Shown here: positions 52,958 to 64,000 of the stretch, one piece after another
How the letters are laid out: every line of letters begins with the position of its first letter
Numbering within the stretch: the first letter of the stretch is position 1
Assembly (NCBI GenBank): GCA_963555705.1
Contig: OY743169.1
Location: 52,810,124-52,874,123, forward strand
From: Ligustrum vulgare
Lineage: Eukaryota; Streptophyta; Magnoliopsida; Lamiales; Oleaceae
Length of the DNA stretch: 64,000 nt
Direction: 5' to 3'
Notes under the pieces: generated by a model
Told to the model about the DNA's origin: nothing
The model's database searches: none
The model's input: the letters and a program-made list of their open reading frames with translations, nothing else
Translations under genes and position numbers: made by a program

Positions 52958-55900
52958 GTGGTTTACTTTTCTGTAGAATTTGCGTTAAAAATATTTTGTT
53001 GTTTTAAAAAGTGTTTCAAAATGAATCATAAGTCCATTGTCACTACTTACCATCGCCACGCTATGCCAGCTCTGCGGTAAAGGAGGAATTTAAGTCATTA
53101 TGTTCAAATATATTATTATGACATTATGATTTTTATATATCTTAATAATAATAAATTATGCCATGTTTAGAAAAGTTGAGTTTAGCACGTATTATGAATA
53201 TTATTTATTTACATGGTGAATGTTGAAATTGCAATCAAAATACCATAAATGTTTATGTTAGTCCTCAAAATTTAACTAAAAGTCACTAGCTACCCACTAA
53301 TTTGGACTTTGAATAATTGGTATCGAACATATGGCATGAACTAGAAGAACCCATAGGAAGATTTGTTCGATGTTTTCTAGAAGATATGTGATCGTGAGAT
53401 AGTATGAAGAGTATAGGTGGAATCCGAAACACGATATTGGGCCAACACATTCAGGATATGTTAGTGTTGTGGAAAGAGGTTAGAGGACTAGGTCACATGG
53501 TCACTAGTCATCGAACTACCCGTATAGAGATTGCTGAAGCAATATATAATCACTTGTGGGAAGCTTCCACACCAACCTTACCAAGAGAAATTGACTATGA
53601 AGCCTTCCGTAAGGAGTTGTCGACGGAGTGGGAAGAGACTAAGAAAGGGAAGGAAAGGGTGTTTGCATGACTCACAATGAGGCTGCACAGAACCTGGACG
53701 TAATTGAAGGCATTATATCAATCTCTAGCATTCATGTTTACATTCTTATTGATTCTGGTGCAACTCATTCATTCATATCTATTGTATGCCTATCTAATAT
53801 TAATGTTCTTTGTCATAAAATTGGTAGTACACTTGAGGTTAGTATGCCATCAGGGGGAACTGTTGATACGAATAGAGTAGCTAAGACGGTATCGATAGAT
53901 TTTGATGGATTAATACTAGAAGTGGACTTGCATGTAATAGGAATGAAGGATTTCAATATCATTTTGGGAATGGACAGGTTGGGTAAGAATAGAGCTACAA
54001 TTTTATGTTTTGAGAATGAAGTGAATTTTTGAAGAAATGGTGAAGATGAGTTAAGATCTTATGGGTCGAAGATTATGGCACTCCCTCGCTTCATATCTGC
54101 TTTGAAGGTAGAGAGATTGTTGAAGAAACCTCACTATCAAGGTTATCTTGTCAACCTTACTGGAACCCCATCAATTGAGACAAAATTAGAAAACGTGTCG
54201 GTGATATGAGAGTATGCCGATGTATTTTTGGATGATCTACCGGGTATTCCACCAGATAGGCAAGTGGAATCCACAATCGATTTGAGTCATTATCCAAGGC
54301 TCCGTATCGAATGCCACCAAAGGAACTGCAATAGTTGAAAATGCAGCTAGAGGAACTTCTAGACAAAGGATTCATCAAACTGAGTGTGTTCCCTTGGGGA
54401 GCTCCGATACTTTTTGTAAAGAAGAAGGACGGTACAATGAGGATGTGTATCGACTAACGTGAACTGAACAAATTGACGATCAAGAATAAGTATCCCTTTC
54501 CTAGGATTGAGGATTTATTCGATCAATTGAAGGGTACAAAGGTACTCACGAAGATTGACTTAAGGTCAGGCTACCATCAGTTGAAGATAAAACCAACTGA
54601 TGTACCAAAGACTGCATTTCGAACTCGTTATGGGAACTATGAGTTTATGGTAATGCCCTTTGGTTTGACTAATGCTCCTGCTTTATTGATGGATTTAATG
54701 AATCGAGTTTTCTACGAGTATCTTGATAGGTTCGTCATTGTATTTATTGATGACATATTGATATACTCAAAGGATGCTCAAAAGCATGAAGAACATTTGA
54801 GGATAGTTCTGGAAACCTTGCGTGAGGAGAAGTTATATGCCAAATTTAAGAAATGTGAATTTTAGCTTGATCGAGTAGGATTTTTGGGTCATGTTTTGAT
54901 AGCTAAAGGGAATTGAAGTTGATCCATCCGAGGTAGAGGCAGTGACTAATTGGTCGAGACCTTTGAACGTGGGTGAAGTGAGAAGCTTTCTAGGCTTAGC
55001 TGGATACTATCGGTGATTCATAGAAGGACTCTCCAAGATAGCTGGTCCTATGACACAGCTAAATCGAAAGGTGTTAAGTTTGTATGGTTGGAAAAGTATG
55101 AATAGAGTTGAAGGATAAATTGGTCTCAGCACCGGTATTTGCTATACCGGATGGTTCGGAAGGTTTTGTTATTTACAGTGATGCGTCAAAACTCAGTTTG
55201 GGTTGTGTTTTTATGCAACATGGGAAGGTGATCGCCTATGCCTCCAGGAAGTTGAAACAATATGAGAAGAATTATCTGACACATGATCTCGAACTTACAA
55301 CGGTAGTTCAAACTTTGAAGATTTAGTGGCACTACCTTTGTGGGAGCAAGTGTGAGATTTATACTGACCACAAGAGTTTGAAGTACTTCTTTACCCAGAA
55401 GGAGTTGAATATGAGACAACGACGGTGGTTGGAGTTAGTGAAAGATTACGACTGCACTATCCTTTACCACCCAGGTAAAGCTAATGCAGTCGCGGATGCT
55501 CTAAACAAGAAGAACATGGGTCAGTTGTCAGCACTGGGTACTGAACAAGATCTGTTGATCAGAGATTTTGAGAACATGAGGATTGAAGTGCTAAAGCTAA
55601 CAGTAGGGACTTCTTCTTTGCTAGTTAATCTAACAGTTAAACCAACCCTCAGGGACAGAATTGTATCAGCTCAAAAGGAATATTCATTTTTGGAAAAGAT
55701 TAGAGCAGACGTGGGTACTGAGAAGAGAAAAGGATTTGAAATAGCTGAAGATCAAGCTTTGATGTTTAGAGGCCGACTCTGTATACATAAGGATGAGAAA
55801 CTTAGGAGTGAGATTTTGACTTAAGCTCATTCCACTCCTTACGATGCACATCCGGGTGGAACCAAAATGTATAGCGATTTGCGTAATAGATTTTGGTGGA

Positions 55901-57052
55901 GGAACATGAAAGGGAGAACAACACTGTTTGTATCAAGATGTATGGTTTGTCAACAATTAAAGGTAGAACATCAGAGACCATCAGGGCTATTGAATCCCAT
56001 GGATATACCTGAGTGGAAATGGGAGAAGATTGCAATGGGTTTTGTCATTGGTTTTCCAAGACCGGTAGGAGGTCATGATGCCATTTGGTTAATTGTGGAC
56101 CGACTGACAAAGTCCGCTCATTTTCTACCAGTACGAATGACCTAATGCTTAGAACAGTTTGCACAGTTATATGTGAAAGAAATTGTTCAACTTCATGGAG
56201 TCCTGGTGTCTATTGTTTCAGATAGAGACCTGAGATTTACTTCATAATTTTGGACAAGCCTTCAGAAAGCTTTGGGTACCATGTTAACCTTTAGTACTGA
56301 CGGGCAATCTAAACGAACTATCCAAGTTCTTGAGGATATGTTGAGGGCATGTGTCCTAGACTTGGGTGGTGAGTGGGAAAATGATTTTCTGTTAGTGGAG
56401 TTTACATACAATAATAGTTTCCAATCTACAATTGGTATGGCTCCATATGAGGCATTGTATGGTCGTCGATGTCGTTCCCCAATATGTTGGAATAAAGTGG
56501 GAGAAAGGATAATTTTGGGTCCAGAATTAGTTGAGAGTACCGTGGAAGCTATTGATATGCTCAGATTAAGAATTAAAATTGCCCCGGATCGTCGAAAATG
56601 TTATACTGATCAAAGGAGAAAAGAATTAGATTTTGAAGTTGGTGAGAAAGTATTTCTCAAAGTGGATCCAATGAAGGGGTAATTCGTTTTGGAAAGAAAG
56701 GAAAATTGAGACCTAGATTTATTGTTCCGTTTGAGATTTTAGAGAAAGATGGAAATGTGGCATATCATTTGGCATTACTGCCCGAGCTAGCAGCAGTGTA
56801 TAATGTTTTCCATGTCACACTATGTTGAGGAAGCATATACACGATCTCACTCACGTTTTCCATGTCACACTATGTTGAGAAAAGTCCACGTCCTGAGGAA
56901 TAGAGAAGTTCCTTTAGTCAAAGTCAAGTGGGGTAAATACGGTGAGGATGAGGCTACTTGGAAAGAGAAGAAGACGTTTTTCCCATGTATCCCGACTTTA
57001 TTAATCAAGTAAGTTAAATTTCGAGGACGAAATTATTTTAAGTGGGGGAGGT
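52958..57052 (+). pseudogene. Decayed Gypsy interior, copy 2 (protease, RT, RNase H, integrase)
   Basis: No recognisable gag remains between 53000 and 53660; the open frame at 53404-53670 has no gag motif. Protease at 53667-54032 (YILIDSGATHSFIS, IILGMDRL). RT at about 54380-54900 ([51 protein letters not shown]). RNase H at 55108-55480 ([17 protein letters not shown]). Integrase zinc-binding region with intact MVCQQ at about 55820-55960, integrase core to 56450, and a C-terminal region broken at 56682. A 24-bp duplication (GTTTTCCATGTCACACTATG at 56805 and 56855) lies near the end. Numerous stops; better preserved than copy 1. Chromovirus-like, by the pol sequence; the chromodomain is not visible. 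Confidence 0.85.
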
Positions 57053-59242
57053 TGTAGCGACCAGAAATTTAAAGTTTAACGATGAGTTTTTATGTTAAGA
57101 ATTCAAAAGTATTATAATGAGTTTGTGACGTCGCTACGACACTTCCCAATGTTTTAAATTAATTGTTGGTCATGATATGATGTTACATGCACTTTCCTAA
57201 CAATTATTTTGTTTAGTTTGGAGAAATATTTTTATCACGTTGCACGTTTCAAATTCGTACTTATTTTAAAGTGTCGATATTTTTAAGTGTTTTAATTAAT
57301 GTCTTTCGTTTTTAAATCGATAATTTTAATTGGGTTAAATATTTAAACATATTTTAAAGGTTGATAAAAGTATATCAACACTGGTGTCATTGTGTAGCTT
57401 ACATTAAATAATGTAAGTCGAAGTCGAGAAAAATCTATTTTTTAAAGAGATCGACCCATGTTATTACTTGAAGATTAATACATTATTATATTAATATAAT
57501 AATTAGTTTATATACAAGGTCATATCATTTCAAAGTTTGTAGAGGTCGATCCACGTGTCCAATACTTGTCCGTGATTTAGTAACTGCACTACTTTCCCCT
57601 TCCATTCCTCACCGTTTACTTACCGTTGGAGAACGTAGGGTCATCAAAAATTTTATATTATTAGTATTGCAATCTTTTCCTCACACACCAAAGAAGTCAA
57701 AGATCAAATATAGGTTGTACCCTTTCCAAAAAAGGTGTAGCCCACACCCTGAGGGCCCGAACCGACCACGCCCAAGGCCATTGGTTCGGGAAGGTAAATC
57801 CAGGTTATGCCTCCAAGTAGTCAGGGTGGAAGGGCTTATGGTAAGCATGAGCAAATCTCAATAACTCCCGCTTGCCACAAGGCCAATTCCACTTCCACAC
57901 GGCACACGACTTCTTCAACAGCAAGTTTAGACTTCTATTTTTCACGAAACTGTATTTTATTTTACCGTGGACGAACTACTTGGAAAGTTATTGATTTGGT
58001 GATTGTTCATTTCAACCTCACGTGCATATTCAACTTGAAAGTTTCTCAAAAGTTTAAGGTAATATTCGCTCCCGTACAAAAGTTGTTACACTTTTGAATT
58101 AAATATTATGTACAAAAGTTGTTACACTTTTGAATTAAATATTATGCTAGCATGAAATTTTTGTCAATATCATATATTTTATGAAACGCATAGATTTTCA
58201 TGTCATAATTTATTTTTGTCATGCTATGAATTTATTTATGATGAGATTTTGATTGATGATTGAAGGTAATAATCTAATATGTTGTGATTGAAGATAATCA
58301 CGTGTGACTGAAGGTAATCAGAGTAAATTTTATTAACTGGTCATGTTAAAATGTATCCCAAAGTCCAAAAACGAAAGTTGATGTTGACATATAATCAAAT
58401 GCTGTTATATATTAATTTCAATAGCATGTGTATAGAAGTGCTCACATTTAAAAACTTTACAGTTTGAAGGACTGGACATGGCGTGATGATGGTCGTAGGG
58501 AATGAAATTCAAGTTTTTATGCCTCTTTATTTGGACTTATTATTAATGTTGCAATACATTTTTATGACTCGAAATTTTTTTTAATGAATGTACTTCTTGA
58601 TTGATGAATGGTTACTTTTTGGAGAAAAATGTATATTTTGATTGCTGCCTTGAAAATTTCAGATTTTGGTTGCACTTTGAAAATTCAGTGCAGATTTTAT
58701 ATTTACAATTTCTGATTTTTTCGAAATGCAAAATATCCCTTTACGTGTTATCTATCATATGGAACTGAAAATAGGTCATTTGGAGTCCTGTAGAATTCAT
58801 TGTGATTTTTTTTTTTTTTTTTGTAAACGGCGACTGGGCAGCTACAAAAACATTGATCAGCCTGTTTAAAGAATAATTTTGCACTTCAAACCTGGTTATC
58901 GAGATCCCAAATTTTTATATGTTGTATTTATATAAGTCCTTGACATTGTAATAAAATTTCATAATTTTTCAACATTGTTTGCCATGTTAAATAATTTTTA
59001 CAATCAGACTGCATTACTGGGAAAAATGGCATAAGTTGCTGAATTTTCTGTAACCTCTTCAAATTGTTTATTTCTCATTTTTTATAATTCCACTTGAAAT
59101 ATATTGCTAACTTTTAAAAAAAAAAATTAGTTATTATTTCAATCTATAGCATTTTTCCTAAACTTATTGTTTTTAAAATTTTAACGTGAACGAGATTATA
59201 TTTGATAACTCATCGGGTTAGGAGGAAATTCGGGGTGTTACA
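57053..59242 (+). repeat. Gypsy LTR copy 3, with SINE insertion
   Basis: A 2,190-bp LTR from TGTAGCGACC to GTGTTACA, preceded by the PPT AAGTGGGGGAGGT. It carries a truncated SINE at 57729-57890 and an internal 35-bp tandem duplication at about 58075-58145 (TTGTTACACTTTTGAATTAA twice) that the other copies lack. Confidence 0.85.
57729..57890 (-). mobile_element. SINE, second copy, 5'-truncated
   Basis: About 162 bp matching the 3' half of the SINE at 5109-5357 (CACGCCCAAGGCCATTGGTTCG shared on the plus strand). The empty site is visible in LTR copy 2 near 51657, where ACCCTTTCCACTTCCACACGG is uninterrupted. A short TTCCA-type duplication flanks it. Confidence 0.8.
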
Positions 59243-59252
59243 TTAATAGATG

Positions 59253-59651
59253 CATTATCTTAAGTCCTGAGGAATTCGTAAATTCTGTTATGTCCCATCT
59301 AAATGAGTTGATGATCTTAGGTCTTAAGGAATTCGTAAATGCCGTTATTGCAGACCCTGTTAGATGCATGATCTGGGGTCCTATGGAATTCATAAATTCT
59401 GTCATGACAGACCTTGTAAGATGCATGATCTTAGGTCCTAAGGAATTCGTAAATTCCGTTATAATAAACTTGAATGAGTGGATGATCAGGGGTCCTAATG
59501 AATTCGTGAATCCCGTTATGACAGACCCTGTTGGATGCATGATCTGGGGTCCTAAGTAATCCATAAATTCCATCATGACAGACCTTGTTGGATGCTTGAT
59601 CATAGGTTTTAAGGAATTCGTAAATTTCATTATGACAGACCTAAATGAGCG
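59253..59651 (+). repeat. 57-bp minisatellite, about seven units
   Basis: Seven head-to-tail copies of a 57-bp unit with the core GATCTTAGGTCCTAAGGAATTC and a tail TTATGACAGACC. Because 57 is divisible by three, open frames run through the array on both strands (148 codons on minus, 89 on plus); these show only the repeat and no protein motif. Confidence 0.9.
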
Positions 59652-60126
59652 GATGATCTGATCTTGCAAAGTAATTTCATTCATTCAAAGGTGGTTACAG
59701 TCAAAGTTTTAAAAATCGGCTCGGACATCGACTCGGGAAAAGCAAAGAGTCAAGGGTCAAAGGGTCGAACCGAGGTCAACCCGGGGTCGACCGGGTGATT
59801 TTAAAAAAAAAAAATTATCCTGAAAATAAAAAAAAATAAAAATTATTTGTCATACAATTCAGTAATAAATAATAACAATTCAAACCCTACAAATAACACA
59901 AAAATTCAATAAAATAACTAACTCCAGAAATCAAAATCATAAAACGCAAATAATTTATCAATTAACTCAATAATTAACTCCGGACATTCAATGATCTCAA
60001 ATCTATCAAATAGGCAAATAGCTCAAAAATAGGCAAAAATCGAAAAAAAAAAAATCAACAGCTCAGTCTCTTTTTAACTCCAATCTGAAAAATAACTACT
60101 AAGTAGTAACTACTAACACACAAGGC

Positions 60127-63100
60127 TAGGGGTGACAAATTGGCTAGACAATTCGGGAGTTCGGCTCGGTTCTGTTCGATAAAAGTTCGGCTCGATTGGT
60201 GAATAAATGGACTTGAGCTTGGACCAGACAGAAAATTTTGGTGTCGAACAAGGGTTCGGCTCGTGAAGTTCGTGGACCGATTCGTGGACTAGTCCAACGA
60301 ACAGCAAAATGGGCCTGAAATTGGCCGGCTCATTTCCGATCCGTTTGGCTCATTATAACGAGCCCACGAGCCACCGTTTGGCTCGCCTCAAACAATCACA
60401 AGACCGTTTCAACCTTTTTTTATTTTCTTTTTTCTTTTTTTACCTATAAATACTTCTTTTTTGTCTTGATTTTTTTCACAATCTCAACTCTTTCACTCTC
60501 AAGTCTCAAATCTCAATTGCAATCTTCTACTTCTAGTTATATTCTAATTTCTAGTGCTATAATATTTCACATACAATATTATCTCAAATTCCATATTTCA
60601 TTTTCATCTACAAATTTCCAAATCTATTATTTCTAATGGCACACTCACAATCTTATGGTTATTCTTCTAGCCAATTTGTTGATGAATTTTCGGGTCTCAA
60701 CGATATTTCAATTCCCGATAATTTGGTGGATTTGGAAAATGAGATCGAAGATATAGATACTAGAACTCCTCTTAATTTGGATGACATTGTTGATGAAGAT
60801 GTCACTCCTGCATATGGATCTGGCTATGCTAGCACAATGGCAAGCTCTAGCAGAAATTCAAAAAGTTCGAAAAAATCAAATTGCTGGAATTTTTTCGATT
60901 TGATTGAAACAAAGGCTAAAGACGATAATAACAACCTGGTATACAAAGCAAAATGTAAAACTTATGGCGGACTTTTCTCTTGGAAGAAGGGTAGGGGCAC
61001 AACACACCTCAACAAACATTGTAAAGGATGTAAAAAACCTGGCTCAGTTGAAGCAAACCAATCAACACTATAGATTGGTCAATCGAGTCTAACCAATTGG
61101 GTCTTCAACCAAGATCTATCACATCGGGAAAGGATGGCCATGTTCGTATCGAGTGGTGAGTTCCCGCTTTCAATTGTAGTAAGTTCACAATTCACGAATT
61201 TCATTCAAAAGTATCTCCAACCTAGGTACAAACCCGTTTCTAGAAATACTTTATGAGCTGATTGCATTACTAAATATTTTGAGAGAAAACGTAGTTTTAT
61301 AGATGCTTTAAATAAATATAATGGTAACTTATCATTTAATTCGAACTTGTGGACTAGCAATAATCATAGAGGTTACGTAGGTGTTACCTATCATTACATT
61401 GATGATACTTGGTTAATGAACAAAAGAATTGTGACATTTAAAGTTATTGATTACCCACATAATGCAACAAATATTTTCAATGTACTTCTTACAATTCTTA
61501 AAGAACTTAACTGTGATAGTAAAGTTCGTAGTTTTACTCTAGACAATTCTTTTGTTAATAAAGCGGTGATAGATATATTAGCTAACCACATGAATCCTGA
61601 ATTTGATGGAGTCTTGTTTCATGTTCGTTGTATGTGTCACATTTTAAATTTAATAGTTCAAGATGGTCTTAAGTTTATAGAAAATCAATTGAAAAAAATT
61701 AGGTATGTCGCAATTTCATTATGATAGCGCCTTCTAGAAAACAAGCTTTTGATGCACATTATACAGAAAATGGTATCCCAGCACGATCATTTGTTACAGA
61801 TGTAGGACATAGATGGAACTCAACTTATTTAATGATTGAACATTATCAAGGTTATGAGAATTTAATATGTGAATATTACAACGGTCGGCACTCACATGGC
61901 CTAAATTTTGATTTGGGGGCTAATGATTGGGAACTTGTATTTCATGTTAAAAATTTTTTGAAACCATTTTATGATGCTACAAACGAATTAGTCGGTGTTT
62001 ATTATCCCACTAGTCCTTTAGTGTTGAAACATTTATATTATTTTGCTAATAATTTTAACAAGTACAAAGAATTTTCTATTTTTTCTTGAATCATTGTAGC
62101 AATGGAGACTAAGTTTAGAAAATATTGGAAAATGTACCCACTTTGTTTTCATTACCAACGATTATGGATCCTAGAATAAATTTAGAGGGGACTAAACACA
62201 CCATAAATGCAATATAAAGAAATTAACTTTTGGGACCCCCTTAACATGCACAGATTTAGAAAAATGTTTATGCAACATGTACGAGATCAATGCAATAAGT
62301 CAGGTAAAAATGTTAGAAGAACTACTCCCACCCCTAATGTGATGCAAAATCTAGACAGTGATTTACTTTCCTACCTTATGACTATGAAGGGAACTTCTAG
62401 TACACATCCTAGTAGTTCTAGTTCTTCTAGAACCCCTAATAGTTCAGATGAAATTTCGAGTGAGTTAACTAGGTATTTCTCACACGACCATCTTAGCATG
62501 TTAGACGAGGACGAGATAAATAATTTTGACATTCTTAACTAGTGAAGACTAAACAAGCGTCAATACCCGATTGTTTTTATGATTGCACGAGATCTACTAG
62601 CACCTCCAGTACCAACTGTAGCATCGGATGCTACTTTTAGTGCAGGTGGTAGAGTGTTATCTGAATATGGGTCTAGGCTTAAAGAAGACATATTGGAGGC
62701 CTTAATGTGTTTGAAGGATTGGAAGTTTGTAAAGAAAATGTTACCAGATAGGATAAATAAAATTCTGACCGAGGAATTCGGAGAACAATCGTATTGGTAA
62801 GTAATTATTAATTATTATCCTTACAATTAAGCTATAATAGATGTATTTTTCTTTCTCTTTATTTTTAATTCTTTCTTTTAAATAAAAAATTGTACACATA
62901 ACATTTTGCTCGTGTACAATTTTAACTCCGCCTACAAAAAATTAAATGTAGCCATTCTCAAGCCCGGATTAAAGGAGGAGGGTTTTAGTTTTTATATTTT
63001 CAATTATTTTAGTATTAATAGTAAGAGACTAGCTGTTTAAAAAAAAAAAAAAACCTGGACAAACACGAGCCGGCCCGGCTCGACTTGTCTCCCAAACGAG

Positions 63101-63184
63101 CCGCGTCCGATTCGACTCGTGGGCCAGACCAAAAGCGAAGTTCACGGGCCGAGCCGGCCCGGCTCGGTCCATTTGACATCCCTA
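60127..63184 (+). mobile_element. Inner hAT transposon
   Basis: A 3,058-bp element with TIRs TAGGGGTGACAAAT / ATTTGACATCCCTA and near-identical 8-bp flanks CACAAGGC (60119-60126) and CATAAGGC (63185-63192). Subterminal GGCTCG / GAGCC words are dense on both sides. It contains a transposase pseudogene. Confidence 0.85.
60636..62800 (+). pseudogene. hAT transposase, decayed
   Basis: Pieces in order: 60636-61073, an acidic N-terminus plus a BED-type zinc finger (NCWNFFDLIETKAKDD ... HLNKHCKGC, with one expected Cys replaced); about 61080-61346 with stops; 61347-61724, the RNase H-like core (GYVGVTYHYIDDTWLMNKR, FTLDNSFVNKAVIDIL, FHVRCMCHILNLIVQDGL); 61721-62089 (RSFVTDVGHRWNSTYLMIEH, the conserved RWNSTY motif); 62207-62542, linker with a Ser-rich tract; 62579-62800, the hAT C-terminal dimerisation region (FSAGGRVLSEYGSRL, EALMCLKDW). 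At least five stops or shifts separate them. An intact enzyme would excise and reinsert the element; this copy cannot. Confidence 0.85.
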
Positions 63185-63715
63185 CATAAGGCTAACTTCT
63201 CCAACTTGCATCATCCCAAAATTCTATCTAAAGGAATCAGTGAACTTTCAAAAAATAGGCAGAGACCAAAAAAAAAAAAAAAAAATGGCAGCTCACACTT
63301 ATTGCAAAACAATTAAAGAAATGAAGAGAAGATGGGAGAAAACTAAGTAAATTAAATATTAATTACCTGTTAAGTGTTGCACTTGCTGCAAGAGTGAAGA
63401 AAGAAGACCACTGATCGTATTGGGGAGGGGAGGGAAGTTCAGAGTGTAAAGACAAACTGAAAGTAAACTAAAAGCCCTAAATGTTAAAGAAATTGGTTTT
63501 GGCTTTTATACTTTAAAAAAAAATGAATCGACCCGAAAAACCTGTAAAACCCGGGTACGGGTCACCGGGTTTACTGAAATCTGGCATGTTCGCCTAGTTT
63601 TTTCCCTTGTTTCTATTATGTGGGTTTTAAACATTTCGCGACCCAATTTTTGGACTGGGTCGCGGGGTTTTATGGTTGACCTTGCCGGGTCAAGTCTGAC
63701 AACATTGGTTACAGT

Positions 63716-64000
63716 TTGATAGATTGCAATTATATATTTTCAAAGTAGTAGTTCTAACGAACACGTTCTTAATGGTCTTGTTCTTGGTAACAAGTAAGTA
63801 TTTTATGTTCATGAATGCCATCTCAGGCCTTGCATTTAGGAGGTGAATAATTAGGGTTGTAACGGGTGTTTCCTGATGAAGTTGAAAATGCCCAGGTCTG
63901 CGAAAATCATGTCTTTTTTTTCGAGAGTGAACTTGTTATTCTTTGGCATTTCTTTCTCCATGCCCCTTGATTTCTCCAGGTCTTTCATTGTTCCGTCCTC
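63716..64000. other. Non-coding end of the window
   Basis: Nothing recognisable; no open frame with a motif and no element end. Confidence 0.4.

Larger units (their letters stand above)
59702..63707. mobile_element. Outer hAT-like element, interrupted
   Basis: Flanked by a perfect 8-bp duplication GTTACAGT (59694-59701 and 63708-63715). The ends CAAAGTTTT... and ...GACAACATTG are imperfect inverted repeats, and the subterminal regions are rich in GGGTCGACCGGG / CCCGGGTACGGG motifs. Without the inner hAT it would be about 0.94 kb and non-coding, hence a non-autonomous element. Confidence 0.7.

Noticed and set aside
59238..59684. 148-codon minus-strand repeat protein
   Set aside because: Both strands are open only because the 57-bp unit is divisible by three; no start context or motif supports a gene.

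Overview
The window looks like a repeat-dense block of a plant nuclear genome, most likely a eudicot. The evidence is plant-type LTR retrotransposons, CACTA, Mutator and hAT transposons, tRNA-type SINEs, an integrated plant pararetrovirus, a chloroplast chaperonin fragment and an LRR receptor-kinase relic. It is AT-rich. I see no ordinary intact single-copy host gene; almost everything is a mobile element, often one inside another. The species cannot be named from this sequence.

Layout. 1-180: fragment of a chloroplast Cpn60-alpha gene. 576-3817: non-autonomous Copia-type LTR element with a 5-bp target duplication, no proteins, and one LTR with a rebuilt palindromic end. 5109-5357: SINE. 6193-6589: hAT MITE. 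8296-12668: probable large non-autonomous hAT holding a nested element with a tandem array. 12757-14773: MITEs and a fold-back element. 14774-25889: host repeat arrays split by a 7.5-kb minus-strand Gypsy element (16824-24313) that keeps gag and protease but has lost RT and integrase. 25890-29418: CACTA element, left end truncated, carrying a spliced minus-strand gene with a Transposase_24-like N-terminus and an Ulp1-like C48 peptidase with its catalytic residues intact. About 30830-31640: LRR receptor-kinase pseudogene.

32062-41760 is the most interesting part: a nearly complete endogenous pararetrovirus (Caulimoviridae-like). It has a tRNA-Met primer site, four small overlapping ORFs, a coat protein, a movement protein fused to an aspartic protease, a protease-RT-RNase H polyprotein without integrase, a broken ORF in the transactivator position, and a promoter/polyadenylation module. 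A further cassette of five unrecognised small ORFs follows, two of them tandem duplicates. Layout and double protease differ from the genera I know well.

41866-59242 is a tandem Gypsy array (LTR-internal-LTR-internal-LTR) with decayed pol genes. Each of the three LTR copies carries a different insertion: a MITE, a 5-kb Mutator-like element with a FAR1-type transposase and an opposite-strand GRF zinc-finger gene, and a SINE, all within about 90 bp of the LTR consensus. 59253-59651 is a 57-bp minisatellite. 59702-63707 is a hAT-like element interrupted by a second hAT (60127-63184) with a decayed transposase; both have 8-bp target duplications.
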